Positions 1 to 12,085 of a DNA stretch of 64,000 nucleotides are shown here, one piece after another (the first letter of the stretch is position 1; every line of letters starts with the position of its first letter). The translations under genes were made by a program, and so were the position numbers. Source of the stretch: Tupaia tana. Its lineage: Eukaryota; Chordata; Mammalia; Scandentia; Tupaiidae. Under the pieces are notes generated by a model. The model saw only the letters and a list, made by a program, of their open reading frames with translations, had not been told where the DNA came from and made no database searches. Location: contig JAKSZU010000006.1 of the NCBI GenBank assembly GCA_026018925.1, positions 132,472,092 to 132,536,091 of the forward strand, read 5' to 3'.

Positions 1-1151
1 TTAACTGGGGGCTATTCTGGAAATGGAGCAGACAATGGCTCAATAGTCTGTACAGCCAATGTCCAGGCTGGCACTGAACTCACTTAAAAAAAAAAAAAAT
101 AAAAGCCAGACTCCCTGTTCTTTTCCACACATTCCTCCCCCCAGCCCCCTCCACTCCTTCCAACTTCCCCTCCCAATTCCTTTTATTTTGCAGCTGGACA
201 ACATTAAGGGCCTTTAAAACCACAAGGGTTGACCCCACAGCAGTTTGATTAGGTCCCACTTTTTTTTTTTTTTCCGCGACAGGCAGACAGTAAGTTTACT
301 TTTTAGACATACACAATGACACACCATACATATATTCCAAGCAGAAAAATAAATCACATTATTAACCTTCACAGATTAATACATTTTTCTCTTCTTCAAA
401 GCTTACACATTTTTTGATGAAGTTGATAATAACTTAATAGTGAGATCCTTCGTCCACCAGATACCCTAAAACATATGTATACATACCACAGAATCAATGT
501 GGAATAAGATTTGAGCATGTCACTATGGAGTTAAGACGCTAACAAAACACAGAATTATGACCCACCCTGAAAAAGCTGTTAACAAGGGATGTGGCAAAAT
601 GACTTGATGCTGACATGATTTTCATTTTCAGCAGTTGGGGAAACGGGGAAGGATATTACTCACTATTCTTTCTCGTTGTTAGCCTCAAATTATTTTTATT
701 ACAGCAACAACCTACTCCTGCATAGAAAAATGAGAAAATTGTTGCATTTATTTTAAATATCTGGTTTTTCAGCCCTTAAGGGACCTATAATCTAATATAC
801 TCTAATTGATAATGTATATAAAAATAATGTTTTCTTCTATTGTTAATGGTGGTTATGGGAATTGGGGTATGGTAGCTGCATAGCTACATACCCTTTAAAA
901 TATTTTTTTTAATTGTGCTAATTAGGGAATCTTGTTTCATCTTGTATCAATAGAGAAAAATGAAGGAGGAGGATGGGTAAGTTACAGGGAGCCCTGGGAG
1001 CTGGAGTCTGGAAGAGGAGGAGGCAGGGAGGAGAGAAAGCAGGGAGAGCACAAGAAGGAGACATAGTGGCAGCATAAAGATAGAAACAAAGATAATGGCC
1101 ATAAGGCAGGATGCTGAGATCCGTATGGTCCCAGCTGCTGTCTTGCTACAG
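1..1151. other. single-copy non-coding stretch
   Basis: No gene or recognised repeat seen. It holds a T-run at about 261-273, a pyrimidine-rich patch near 121-190 and a purine-rich patch (GGAGGA-type) near 962-1060. Stops occur in every frame. Confidence 0.5.
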
Positions 1152-1205
1152 CAACTACCTCTGGTTGTTTCTCTGAAACTCTAATTCAGAAGGTCACCGG
1201 AGCAG
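1152..1205 (+). other. candidate 54-bp exon
   Basis: A pyrimidine-leaning tract ending TTGCTACAG precedes this block, and GAGCAG|GTAAGAG, close to the consensus splice donor, follows it. The length is a multiple of three. One frame is open (about 18 residues, TTSGCFSETLIQKVTGA); the other two contain stops. It could be a small coding exon, a UTR or lncRNA exon, or chance. No product recognised. Splice signals are all the evidence. Confidence 0.22.
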
Positions 1206-1615
1206 GTAAGAGAGTGTACTATGAGTGTCTGAGGCCAACTATAGCATAAAAGAAAGATGCGCATCTCAGAATCTCTCGTCTTTGGTTTTGTTTTTATAGG
1301 CACTTAATATATGTATGCTTAAGTATACACAGGCCAAATAAACACAAATGGCATGTAGGAAAACGTTAAATGGACTGAAAGTTAGTTTTAGATCTCAACA
1401 CAGTCTATAAACACTCCTGTGGCCGTTTAAAAACAAATTATTTCTTTCGAAATCATCTTTACTGAAAGAGTTGAAATAGAGTAGGAACGAGACAGAAAAT
1501 TTGCCAGATATAACAATGATCTTTGTAATAATGATATTTTGAACTAATGGAATTCTAAACTCATAGGAATTTTTTCAGATAGACTAGTTCATAGGTATTA
1601 TAGTGCAGAAAGAAG

Positions 1616-1662
<47 letters not shown>

Positions 1663-3552
1663 CTTTCTAATTTTTCCATTGTTCAAACTGGAGCAAAAAT
1701 AATTTAAAGTCATAAAACTGGTTAGTGGCCCTCTTGCTACTTGAACCCAGATCTTGTATCTACCTCTTTTACCTGTTTCACCATAATACAGAATAAACTA
1801 ATCTCTAGAATTTATAGCTAAATCAAAAATCTCAAGATAGTGTTTAGTTTTTAAGTGGGCTAAAAAGCTTCTAAGTAATTGTCCTTAAAAATTTAGTTTT
1901 ATAAAATCTCATTGTCACTAAGCTAGTACAAGATATTTGGTGGTTCAGTGGAATAAATATTTTTAAATATCTCTCTCTAGAATGTAAAAGTTTACGTTCA
2001 TTTGCATTCTGTATTGCAAAGTTGCATTGTTGTCAAATTTTAGAATGTTAGGAGTAAAATTAGTGAGTTCCTAAATGTTTGGTCAAACTCTGCCACTTGT
2101 TATTTATTAATTATTCAAATAATAGAATCAATACAATGTTGAGTATTAACTTCCTATTACCTGTAAATCTTTTTAAAAATTTTATATCAAATATTCAAAT
2201 GCTTAAATAGTAAATGTGATCATGACTAGCATATAATATGTGTTAAATAAACCTATATCTCTTATCAATTATTTGAAAAGCTTAAGATATTTACCTGGTT
2301 ATATATTTAATATTATCTGCACTAGAACTAATATCTCAAAGTGATGCTGGCTATACTATCACAAGTAGAATTCCAGAAGGTGTCATAATATATGTGAATT
2401 GAGACACACTTTAGCATTCACTTAACATCTATTAACTGCTTACCAATATGTTCACTGCTATGCCTTTAACAGAATTCAAGAAAAATTTTGAACAAATCTA
2501 ATTTTGACCAAATTCAAATTAATTGTCTAGTATCAAACCCTTCCAAGGTAAATATGGTTAAAAAAAGAATTAAAACCAAAAATAAATAAGCAAACGACAA
2601 AGACAACGATGATAACTTAATTCAGCAGCACTAAAAACAGTCGGTAATATAAATCTGATCTACAAACGCGTACACACACCCACAAATATATTTTCAGAGA
2701 TGGCCAAAGCACATAGTACAGTAGAAATCCCATAAAACAATTTTACATTTACCGAGTCTCTGACACTGCTGCAATAGTATTATGGAAAAATGGACCAGAA
2801 AAGTATGCTTTCTGAGCTCAAGTTCTTTCCATTGAAAATATAAAAAGTAGAGTAACACAGGCTAAGGAAATATAAAATATGCTAGAGAACACTGTTGGAA
2901 AATCCTCAAAGAGAATATCAGGAACTTTCAAGATCATAAACAAGTTGTTTTTCAAATTTAACCCCTTTTACGGTATCATTTCAAGCAAGTATTTCTATTA
3001 TAGCTTTCCTCATTTTTAAAGGACATATTTTCATTTCCCTATTTTAAGACAGAATTGTGAAACATCTTCTATTTTAATAACTAAAACTGAAATAGGTACA
3101 GATTACAATTTAATGGTTAATATATGTGTTCCTACCATCAAGCTAGTTTCATGCTTCATGGAAACTGGAAGGCTATTTTTGAGAAATAAAACTTTTGAGT
3201 ATATAACTGTAACGAATTTGAAGAATATCGGTGTCAGACAATACTAACATTATATTGACTTAAGTTGACACAAGAGGTCGTTTTCCTAGACTGTTCTTTA
3301 CTTTTTTACAAAAACAGTAACAACAACAAAAAATAGAATACTCCATTTTATTTTGTTTCTAAAGAGGACCTTCCAACTAACATACATCTGTGAGCCATTC
3401 ACCAGCTGCCTGGTGAGCTCACTACTGACCTATCACACGTAGCTTAAAACTTTCACTTCGAGTAGACTTGAGTCTCCCAATAGCATACCTCCTCAGAAAA
3501 ATATCTAAGAAATTCAATAGCCTATCTCTTTTTTACAAAAAACAAAAATTCA
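1206..3552. other. AT-rich single-copy stretch
   Basis: Apart from the (GATA)n array at 1614-1662, I see no recognisable transposon or open frame. It is the longest SINE-free stretch at the left edge of the window. Confidence 0.5.
1614..1662 (+). repeat. (GATA)n microsatellite
   Basis: About 12 uninterrupted tetranucleotide units. Perfect arrays of this length are usually length-polymorphic. Confidence 0.95.
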
Positions 3553-3789
3553 GGGACAGGCCATGGCACAAATGTAATACAACTGGGCCCACACAAGAAA
3601 GGTCCTAGGTTCGTGTCCCAGTATTTCCCTAAGCAAGTCAGGCATGCACACTTCCCCATAATCCCCCATTACACCTGGAGGTAGAATACAGTGTAAGGCC
3701 CTGCTGAAAGGTGTCATTTCTCTTTTTGTCTCTTTCTGTCTCTATCTCTCTCTCATAAACAAAATAATAAACAATTTTTAAAAAAAATT
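3553..3789 (+). mobile_element. tRNA-derived SINE, diverged type
   Basis: Starts GGGACAGGCC and has a B-box-like AGGTTCGTGTCCC near 3607, then a CT-rich stretch and an A-run. The middle differs from the main family, so this is an older or separate tRNA-SINE branch, like the copies at 7608, 11704 and 45981. Confidence 0.65.
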
Positions 3790-4169
3790 ATTTAACACCT
3801 AAAATCCAGTTCCCCATTATACACAAAAGCCTGGAAAGTGGCATACAAATCAAAGATTTTTCAAGCTTCACACTCTTTCTATTATCAGTTGGTTAGTTAG
3901 AATATACGGATGAGTTGCCCTTATATATGAAAAGCCAACCTACTTCAAGAACACTTTCACCTTAGAACCTCTAGCTTCATACTTCTCTCAAACAGATGAT
4001 GTCATCTCTAAAAACAGATTCCACTCTTTGATCTAATTATTAATCTCTTTCTTCATAACCTGAAATAATTTAAAAATGACAGACTTAATTTTGAGAATTT
4101 CTATCTGACACATACTAAAATATATTATCTCATTTAGTAGTCAAGTTAAGTGTTAAGAAATGTACCCCT

Positions 4170-4440
4170 GGGTCAGCCTGTGGCATTGTATAAACAGCAG
4201 CTGGCTCCCACATCGCCAACTGTGTGGTTCACGTTCCTTGAAATCCAGTGACTTGAAACCCAGTGACCTGAAAAATACACTGGGTGTGCATGTGTGCATG
4301 CCCAAAATCCCAAGAGGAGAATAGAGGGAAAAGTATTATGGTGTGGCATCCCATGGGAGGTGATTTCTCTCACTCTGTCTCTATCTCTGTCTCTCTCTCT
4401 CTCTCAAGAAAATTATGCATCCTATGGCAAAACCAAAGTG
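4170..4440 (+). mobile_element. tRNA-derived SINE, long form
   Basis: Head GGGTCAGCCTGTGGC, then GTGCATGCCCAAAATCCCAA, a (CT)n block and the 3' motif CCTATGGCAAAACC. The head holds a small internal repeat (CCAGTGACTTGAAACCCAGT), a local duplication private to this copy. Confidence 0.85.
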
Positions 4441-4740
4441 GAAAAATATATATGTAGATCTATTATTATAATTTCAAATGAGAAAGTCCTAAAACTAGTA
4501 AGTACAGAGACAGAGAACACCAAAGTTATGCCATGTTTCCTCAAACTTCTCAAAAAGCAATTAAAAATAGCATAATAAGAATTAAGTATTAAATACAGAG
4601 TAAAGTGCTTAGTAAGTATGTATTAATACTGACTGAATGCCCTAACTTTGGATAAAGGTAGGTTGAAAAATGAAGGTCTCATTCATACAAATAACTTGAT
4701 ATAAAAGATGGTTCTTTAAACAATTAAGACAGTTAAAAAA

Positions 4741-4763
4741 ATACATATATACATATACATATA

Positions 4764-4805
<42 letters not shown>

Positions 4806-4806
4806 C
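4741..4806. repeat. compound (CATA)/(TG)n/(TA)n microsatellite
   Basis: About seven TG units flow into about 13 TA units. The same TG-to-TA order recurs at 8771, which suggests slippage around alternating purine-pyrimidine DNA. Confidence 0.9.
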
Positions 4807-5830
4807 TGTCATCACACTGATGATGATAACATACACCAGAATTATTACTACTCTTCATGTAATTAGGCTCACTGGTGAAGAATAATTTCTAAAGGTTCCC
4901 TTTTCTAATATGTGTACAACTATTAGAAAATCAGGGAAAATATAGGGACCTATTTTCTGGTACCCATACAACTATTCTGCAATGGAATTTCTGTCATACT
5001 AAAAGAATCAATTATTTCAGTCAAAGGATGTTGATTAGGTAAATAAGACCAACTGAATTTATGCTTGTTTTATTTTTTTTACTCATTATCTAATCATCTA
5101 TCCTTGTGCTCAGTGGTGATGTCTAATGGTTGTTCATGAGCATAAAAAGGACATAAGCCAACTACTCTGGTAGTAAAAATCAGAAAAAAATCACTCTTCT
5201 ATTGAATAAAGAATCCATATAACCACAAGAAGAGAAGCCCTTGAAATGAGACTATCCTTTATAAAAGTGCTCTTGGTCACCAAACTTTCTGCATTGTAAT
5301 GTTTCAACCTGAACTTAGTACACTGACATTTTATCTAAAGGCAGCAATAGAGAGAGAAGTGTCACTGCTATATTGCTAAAACAGGCCTTAGTTTTATCTT
5401 GTGATATAATGTCTGCAAAATATTCTAGTACATGCCATTCAGAGACGTTTTCCCACTATATACATATATTTTATATTAAGTAATCAGAACATAAATGAAA
5501 GCTAAAATTGAGTAAACTATGAGAAGATTTAAACAATCATCTTCAATTATAAATTGATAAATTTGTCTATTCTATATATTTCTGTTTGTTGTATGCAAAG
5601 TGAATTTTATCACAGTAAACTATTAACAATGTTCAGTATTGTTGCCTCTAGAATGGGGTAATATGGCAAAGCTGAAAAGTAGGAGGCTTGTACTCTACTT
5701 CCTCACTAATGATGTGATCTTGCCTAAGGAAACATGACTTCTCAGATGTCTCTCTCAATTCTAAACATCTGCTTCTACAATGTCTTCTTTGATGAATTAA
5801 TTTATAATTTCCAAAATAATCTTTTAAAAG
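4807..5830. other. single-copy non-coding stretch
   Basis: AT-rich, with no transposon or credible exon recognised. The small open frame at its right end runs into the following SINE. Confidence 0.5.
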
Positions 5831-6052
5831 TTTTTGCCATGGAGCACGTGTGCTCAACATAAAGAGGCAGAAAGGTAAAGTGAGAAATCACCCCATGGAA
5901 AGGATGGTCATGCTGCAATTATTCTCCTCCTAGGATTTTCAGCACACAAGCACATATACCTGGTGTGATTTTCAAGCTGCTATGTCTGGGACTAGAACTG
6001 CGGTAGACCATGTGCAAGTCTAGCACCTTAACCACTACGCCACATGCTTACC
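5831..6052 (-). mobile_element. tRNA-derived SINE, long form, old
   Basis: Reads as the reverse of the family: TTTTTGCCATGGAGCACGTG (3' motif) through GATTTTCAAGCTGC to CTTAACCACTACGCCACATG (head). CpGs are largely lost, so it is old. Confidence 0.8.
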
Positions 6053-6113
6053 CTCCAAAGTAATTTTTTAACCCTTTTCAGCTATATCTCATTTGTGTAA
6101 ACTTTTAATTGTC

Positions 6114-6355
6114 AGAGGGCACATGTACTCACCAGAGAGACAGACAGAGAGGTAAAGAGAGGAAGAGGGAGAAAGTGCCTCTCAAATGGTGTGTGGTCAC
6201 ACCACGAATCCCTTCTCCCTCATTTTTCCATCTTGTCAAGATCTGGGGCCTATGCTTATGCACCTGGCATGTTTTACAAATAGCCAGGACTTGATTTTAA
6301 CCATCGTCAGCCACGTGAAATCTTGTTCTCTTAACCATTAAGCCACAGGCCTTGC
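6114..6355 (-). mobile_element. tRNA-derived SINE, long form, old
   Basis: Reverse copy starting at AGAGGGCACATGTACTCACC and ending CCATTAAGCCACAGGCCTTG. A (CAGA/GAGA)n block marks the CT-rich part. Diverged, with no clear TSD. Confidence 0.8.
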
Positions 6356-6633
6356 CAAATAAACTTTTTAAGAAGTTTTAAGACTGTTTTGTCTAGTTGA
6401 TAACACATTTTGACCCTTTAAACTATGCCACAACTGTACATATGCATCAATATAAGAGAGAAGAAAATTGTTTTTATAATGATGTTAATTTAGCTATGTT
6501 CAATTACATTAAAACTACCAGGAGACTTTAACTGGTCACATAAAATGATGATGTTTGCAAAATAACTAATTTTATTATTAAATTAATTATTTGTGCTTTA
6601 AAAAGAAATAAAAAAGAAACTAAGTTTTAATTT

Positions 6634-6865
6634 TCTCCATGAGCATGAAAGACAATGAGGGGGAATGGAGAGAGCGAGAAAGAGAAAAAGAAAAACAGCA
6701 CCCCCAAAAGCATTTTGGTGCAGAGATCCACCCCTAATTGCAGACAGGTATAGATCATGGACTTGTGCCTGTCTCGAGCAACCCAAGTGGGAACCCAGAA
6801 CCTTCCCATGTGGATCAGCCTCCCAGAGCATCATGTTTTACTGATGGGCCACCACCTGGCCTCTG
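6634..6865 (-). mobile_element. tRNA-derived SINE, diverged type
   Basis: Reverse orientation. A GA-rich tract at 6660-6705 is followed by GGAACCCAGAACCTTCC (B-box region) and ends TGATGGGCCACCACCTGGCC. Only the frame of the family is conserved. Confidence 0.6.
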
Positions 6866-7131
6866 GTTTTGAAAATTTTTCATACTTAAATCTTCAGGTC
6901 ATAACTTTCTTTTTCTCTAATAAATACAATTATATTTATGGGCACTACCTAATTCACTGAGTGAATTAAATGCAATTTCTTTTTGAATATCACATTGAAT
7001 AGCTTACATGTGTATGATAGCATAGTGATAGCATTGTGGGAGGAAATAAATACAAGGGAGTCTGTCTTTATCCAAAATTTCAAAATAGTCATGAAAAATG
7101 TAAAGACAAACCAAAAAGGTGTAATGTTATA

Positions 7132-7207
7132 TAGGTGTCAGAGAAATCCTGACGCATTTCCTATGCTTTTGTATGCAACAATGCGTCATGACTTTCTGAC
7201 AACCCAG
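7132..7207. mobile_element. palindromic mariner-like MITE, copy A
   Basis: 76-bp hairpin. The left arm contains GTGTCAG and CCTGACGCATTTCCTATGC; the right arm contains GCGTCATGACTTTCTGACAA and ends CCCAG. TA dinucleotides flank it. Matches copies at 8187, 26304, 37199 and 46919. Confidence 0.75.
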
Positions 7208-7607
7208 TAGAAATCCACACAGTGTTCAAGAATACTTAGCTATTTAAATTAATTTTGTAGACACTGAAGAACTTCTGCCAAACAGCATCTTTTTCACATT
7301 ATTGTTAACAAAAATTACTTACTGCCACAATTTAGAAAACTATTCAGACTACACATGGGATGATAATGCAAAAAACCTGCCATTATCAACTGAACATATT
7401 AATTCAATTATTCAGTAGCATTTATAGAACCTTTAAATTAAACCTACATCTTCAACCATCTATATACATTAAAATTTTAATGTTTAAACTGACTAATAAA
7501 GGGAAAAAATGACAAGTGAATATTTTAAATTGCCCTGAAGTGGAAGAACTCTTTAAGCATCAATATCAAATAATACATTACTATTAAAAAAGTACCTAGA
7601 CCGAAAT

Positions 7608-7862
7608 TCTGTGATGCAATTTGCAGCATAATGACTTTGAGTGCTGAAGCCACATGGCTGACTGTGAGTTAGTGCCTCCAGCCCTGTCAACCTGAAATAT
7701 AGCAATGCACACACCCAACAGCCTAATGACCTGGAGGGCTGGAAGAAGGGCACTACGATGTGACCAGACCCTGTTGAGGGTGTTTCTGTTTATCTCTCTC
7801 TCTCCCCCCCCCCCTTTCCTGTGCACATACGTGTACAGATGTCTATTATGAATAAAATAAAC
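7608..7862 (+). mobile_element. tRNA-derived SINE, diverged type
   Basis: tRNA-like head with CCACATGGCTGACTGTGAG, a middle with CCTAATGACCTGGAGG, then CTCTCTCTCTCCCCCCCCCC and an A-rich end. The order of parts matches the main family but sequence identity is low. Confidence 0.6.
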
Positions 7863-8186
7863 CAAATAAACCCCAAAACACCCAAAAAACTAAATGATAC
7901 TACTCAAACGAAAATAACCATGAGTCTGTAATAGGAATATTTATTTTTAAATCTTGCATGAAGTCAAAACATAGCTAAAAGAATATAAGCATTTATAAGA
8001 TATATCAGTATCCTAAGCATATGTTAAAATAAAACTATGTAACTAAGGTCATGAATGCTCCTCCTAGTACTGAGAATTCAACTTCAAATTATTCAATCAT
8101 CATAGCTGAGCCAATGTTTTTAATTATAATAACCAAATCAACTTAATATACATTATTCTCATATAAAATGTGTACCTGGAATTCCA

Positions 8187-8264
8187 TTGAATCGTCAGAA
8201 AAGTCACAACACATTTTTGCATAGATAAATAGAAAAATATGTCATGACTTTTCCAATGACCCAA
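8187..8264. mobile_element. palindromic mariner-like MITE, copy B
   Basis: 78 bp. The left arm is TTGAATCGTCAGAAAAGTCA. The right arm is ATGTCATGACTTTTCCAATG, then ACCCAA|TA. The arms are near-complementary. The left TA has decayed to CA. Confidence 0.8.
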
Positions 8265-8770
8265 TATTATACATATTGAAAGAAAAAAGAAAGAACCAAA
8301 ACACCTAACATTTTTTTCTGATCATCCCTCTGGGGAGGGCACTCTGGTAAAATGCAGACATGAAAAAACAAACAAACAAAAACGCTTTTCTTTTCCCCCC
8401 CAAAAAATTATAACTTAGTCCAGAATATGGACATTTTGTCCAGCTCATTAAACAAGTATTAAGTTCTTATGAAGTAGAAATCAACAATTTTCACATACAC
8501 TAACTTATTTTTCTCCACAAATGTAAAGGAAAGTACCAAGACAGAAATGAACTTGACTCTAATCCTAATTTTTTTCATTAGAAACCTAGTGTTTATTCTA
8601 CTCTACATGAAAGCTACTTCCAAAGCCTGTCTCCAATAAAAGATAAAATGATAGAAGTGGTATTTTTGTGAAACAAATTATTGTAGGGAGCTTAAGTAAA
8701 AAGTGGTTTCAAAATAAAATGAGCAGCTTCTGAACTTCAAGAATTTAGATTTAGTTTGTTATACTTAATA
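8265..8770. other. single-copy stretch, source of a repeated 26-mer
   Basis: AT-rich with no recognised transposon. Positions 8645-8670 are repeated exactly at 9543-9568 inside an L1 (see findings). Confidence 0.5.
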
Positions 8771-8782
8771 AGATATATATAG

Positions 8783-8867
<85 letters not shown>

Positions 8868-8880
8868 CGAGTCAATTGAC

Positions 8881-8923
<43 letters not shown>
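8771..8923. repeat. (TA)n(TG)n(TA)n plus 42-A tract
   Basis: (TA)n, about 12 TG units and about 22 TA units run to about 8864. After a 17-bp spacer come 42 consecutive A's (8882-8923). The open frames across this tract are artefacts of the repeat. Confidence 0.95.
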
Positions 8924-8924
<1 letters not shown>

Positions 8925-9147
8925 AGAAGCACTATGAGAATCCTGAATTACAGTGGGGAACAAAACTAATATGTAGAAATCAATAGTTTTAATATATATG
9001 ATAACACCCAGTTTCAGAGATAATGGGAAAGACTAAGAAAGAAATCTCATCTTCATACAAGATCTATTTGAAGAGAACTTTACATCAACATGGAAAAGAC
9101 ATACCAAGTTCTTGGATAGGTATCATCAATATCATAAAAATGCCAAC

Positions 9148-9445
9148 TTGGCTGTGGTGACACACATTGCTAAGATGCTGTGCTCTGCAAGACAGAACCA
9201 CGTGGGAGGCTAGGGTTCAATTCCTAGTCTAACCAAAGGCCAGACACAGTGGTGTGTGTGTTATTCAAGTAAGTTGGGAGGCTGAGGAAAGATTGTGAGC
9301 TTAAGTTTGCCCTGGGGAACAATGTGAGATCCTGTCTAATAGAGAGCTGGGTGTGGTGGTGCGCACCGTAGTTCCAGCTGGGAGTTGAGACAGGAGCATC
9401 ACTACAATGAGATCTTGTCCAAAACACAATAAATTTAAAAAGAAC
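9148..9445 (+). mobile_element. tRNA-7SL chimeric SINE
   Basis: The tRNA-like head has B box GGGTTCAATTCC near 9211. A 7SL/Alu-like left arm follows (GGCCAGACACAGTGGTGTG, GGGAGGCTGAGG), then a second 7SL-like arm (GCTGGGTGTGGTGGTGCGCA) and an A-rich end. The TSD is CATAAAAATGCCAA/CATAAAAATACCAA at 9134 and 9446. The L1 resumes without loss, which confirms the borders. Confidence 0.85.
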
Positions 9446-9542
9446 CATAAAAATACCAATTCTTCCTAAATTAATGTATAAATTTAGTGAGTTCAAAATT
9501 AGAACACCACCATATGTTTAAAGCACTAGATAAACCAATTCC

Positions 9543-9568
9543 AAAATGATAGAAGTGGTATTTTTGTG
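9543..9568 (+). repeat. 26-bp exact duplicate of 8645-8670
   Basis: Identical to 8645-8670 in the same orientation. Here it interrupts L1 ORF2 between CCAATTCCAAAA and TTTATATGAAAA, which should be nearly adjacent. It looks like filler copied from about 0.9 kb upstream. Confidence 0.8.
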
Positions 9569-9903
9569 GTTTATATGAAAAAAAGGGGACAAGAATAATC
9601 AGAAAAGCTCTGAAAAAGAAGAAAGTAGACTTATCTTACTAAAAAGTAATAGAGTCCTGATAATTAAAACAATGCAGTACTTAATTAATTTAAAAACCTA
9701 TGAAATAGAAAAATCCCAAACACACAGAGGGAATTTTAGTATATTCCGTTAGTAAATAATATAGGTGGCATTTCACTGATTCTCTATGAGTATCTCTGTA
9801 CCTTATAATATAAACAGGAATATATATTCCAAGGATCAAAGATTTAAAGAATAAAACCATAAATTGCTAGAAGAAACATGAACAAGTAGAAATAAAACCT
9901 TGG

Positions 9904-10184
9904 AGGGACCAGCAGTTGGTGTAATGGCTATGTCGCTGGACTCCCATGTAGTCGACCGCAGTTCGCGTCCCGGACCCGGTGGCTTAAAATTCATGCTGGG
10001 CACGTGTGCGTGCATGTCCAAGATCCAGAGAGGAGAACGGAGGAGAAGGGATTGCTGCGTGGCCATCCCCCCTGGGAGGTGTTTCTCACTTTCTGTCTCT
10101 CTGTGTCTCTCTCTCTCTCTCTGTCTGGCGAGCACACGCGCCCTACAGCAAAAACCTCTCAAAAAAAAAAAGAAAGAAAGAAAG
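9904..10184 (+). mobile_element. tRNA-derived SINE, long form, young
   Basis: GGGACCAGCAGTTGGTGTAA head, A box TGGTGTAATGG and near-consensus B box AGTTCGCGTCC. CpGs are well kept (GTCGACCGCAGTTCGCG). The tail is A11 followed by (AAAG)n. Recent insertion into the L1. Confidence 0.92.
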
Positions 10185-10284
10185 GCTTGGAGCAGAGAAA
10201 ATCTTACTCACTGTAGAACAAAATTGAGACACTATAAAACAAAAGATTAACAGAGTCAACTCTATAAATACCCACACATGTATT

Positions 10285-10515
10285 TGTTTATTTTTTTCTT
10301 TTCATAGAAAGTGCATGGATACACATGAGAGAGAAGCACCTTGCACAGGGCCTGGTCACACTGCAATCCCTTTCTTCTTGACCTCTATCCCATAGGATCT
10401 TAAGCATGCACATGTGCAGAATGTTTTAAGATGACAAGGCCAAGGATTCAAACCAGATACCATGTGGGACCAGGGTACTCTTAAGCAGTGCATTACATCT
10501 GCACCTGGGAGCCAA
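10285..10515 (-). mobile_element. tRNA-derived SINE, long form, old
   Basis: Reverse copy from a T-rich start through GCAATCCCTTTCTTCTTGAC and ATGCACATGTGCAG to GCACCTGGGAGCC at the head. Diverged. Confidence 0.7.
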
Positions 10516-11703
10516 CCCTACCAAAAATGTATCAGTGATAGAAGACTTCATAAGCAAATCAAAGTAGACACAACTATTCCCATATCCAAGGAAAGGGCCA
10601 TACTCCATGAGACGTAAAGAGCTTTCTGAACCCAATGAGAAAAAAGATTAACAATCCAATAGTTTAACAGACAAATAATACAAGTTATTCAAAGAAAGGG
10701 AAATAGAAAAGTGTTCTTAAATGGATAAAAAAAATGTTCAACATTTTCCATAATAATGAAAATGTAATTTTTAACTATAACATAATCATTTTTAAAAATC
10801 TATCAGTTTGGCAGAAAAATTAAAACTTTAATGAACCCTGTGTTAGCTTGTATCATTCATTCATAAATAATTTTTTCTGTCCCTTGAAATACTTCTCTAC
10901 AGATGGAGTTTACTTTCTATCCATTCATTCTGTTTGGACATGCTACTTGCTTTGGTCACTGCAATATGACGCTTTCTATATGAATGTTTGATTTGGCTCA
11001 ATCACCTTCTTTGCTCCTGCTTTTTTGTAAAAACAGCATATACTAAGTAGGAATTAGTCCATAAGCCTGGGTCCTGAAATGTGAAGAGAGTTGGAGCCAA
11101 ATGAACCACACCCCAGTTCAATCAAGCCAATTGATCCACAACCAACCATATGTAACATATGCAAGAAAAAAGAAAAAATATTGTAATCCACAAATAGAGT
11201 GGCGTGGTAAACACAGCAAAGCTTACTAACACAGTCTGTTTGTGACTTATGGGAAGAGGCACTTTCATATATTACTAGTTGAAATGTATATTGATACAAG
11301 CCTTATGGACAGCAATTTGGAATATCTACCAAAATTACAAATGCAATTCCACTTCTGGTAATTTATGTTAGAAATATGCTTTCACATGTGCTGAATGTTA
11401 TGAATTCAAAGTTAGTCACTATTTAACAGCATATAATAATAGCTTATAAGTATTGGTTACAACCCAAAGGTCTATTAATTAGGGATACACCACCAAAATG
11501 GAATATTATATGACTATTAAAAGAATAGAATTTAACCTATTCACTGCTATGAAAAGATCCTCAATATATAAATTGATATGCATTAAGTGAAAGAAGCAAA
11601 GTATTTAAGTGGATGCTGAATACAATATGCCACAAAATATGTGAAAATGAGAAATCAAACTTGTTTTTCTTATCTGTATGTGAGAAAAATTCAGAAAGGA
11701 GGT

Positions 11704-11862
11704 CCAGTCTTGGTACTGCAGGCAGTGTAATACTGGTCTACGGTGCTGGAAGTCACACGGCTAACCAAGGGTTTGGGTCTCAAGTCAACCTAAAACATGC
11801 CAGTGTGCACATGTTTGCACATGGTCTCTCATGAAAGAAACATAATGAAATTTTAAAAAAGA
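11704..11862 (+). mobile_element. tRNA-derived SINE, diverged and short
   Basis: GGTCCAGTCTTGGTACTGCA head, B-box-like GGGTTTGGGTCTC near 11769, then CAGTGTGCACATGTTTGCAC and an A-rich end. Lies within the L1 3' part. Confidence 0.5.
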
Positions 11863-11920
11863 AAAGAAAAATAAAAAATTCAAATGTTCAAAGAAAAAAA
11901 TTAAAATTTCTATAATTAAG

Positions 11921-12085
11921 GGGCCAGCAGGTGGCGTGGTGATCGAGGCACTGGACTCCCACCTAGCTGACTAGAGTTCAAGTCCTAGACCTCGGCAGCT
12001 TACTTTCTCACTTTATCTCCCTGTTTCTCTCTAGTGCATGCATGTTCCCTATAGCAAATTAAACAATAATAATAATAACAATAAT
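11921..12085 (+). mobile_element. tRNA-derived SINE, short form
   Basis: GGGGCCAGCAGGTGGCGTGG head with B box AGTTCAAGTCC. After CGGCAGCTT it jumps directly to ACTTTCTCACTTTATCTC, so about 100 bp of body is missing. It ends GCAAATTAAA with an (AAT)n-like tail. This is one of six copies sharing the junction. Confidence 0.85.

Noticed and set aside
8751..8963. Poly-Phe/Tyr-Ile frame resembling a membrane protein
   Set aside because: It is a translation of poly-A and (TA)n/(TG)n repeats.
9900..10250. Overlapping open frames of up to 116 codons on both strands
   Set aside because: All lie within a tRNA SINE. The same peptides (for example SHVVDRSS, PGGLNS) recur at nearly every SINE copy, so they are repeat translations, not proteins.
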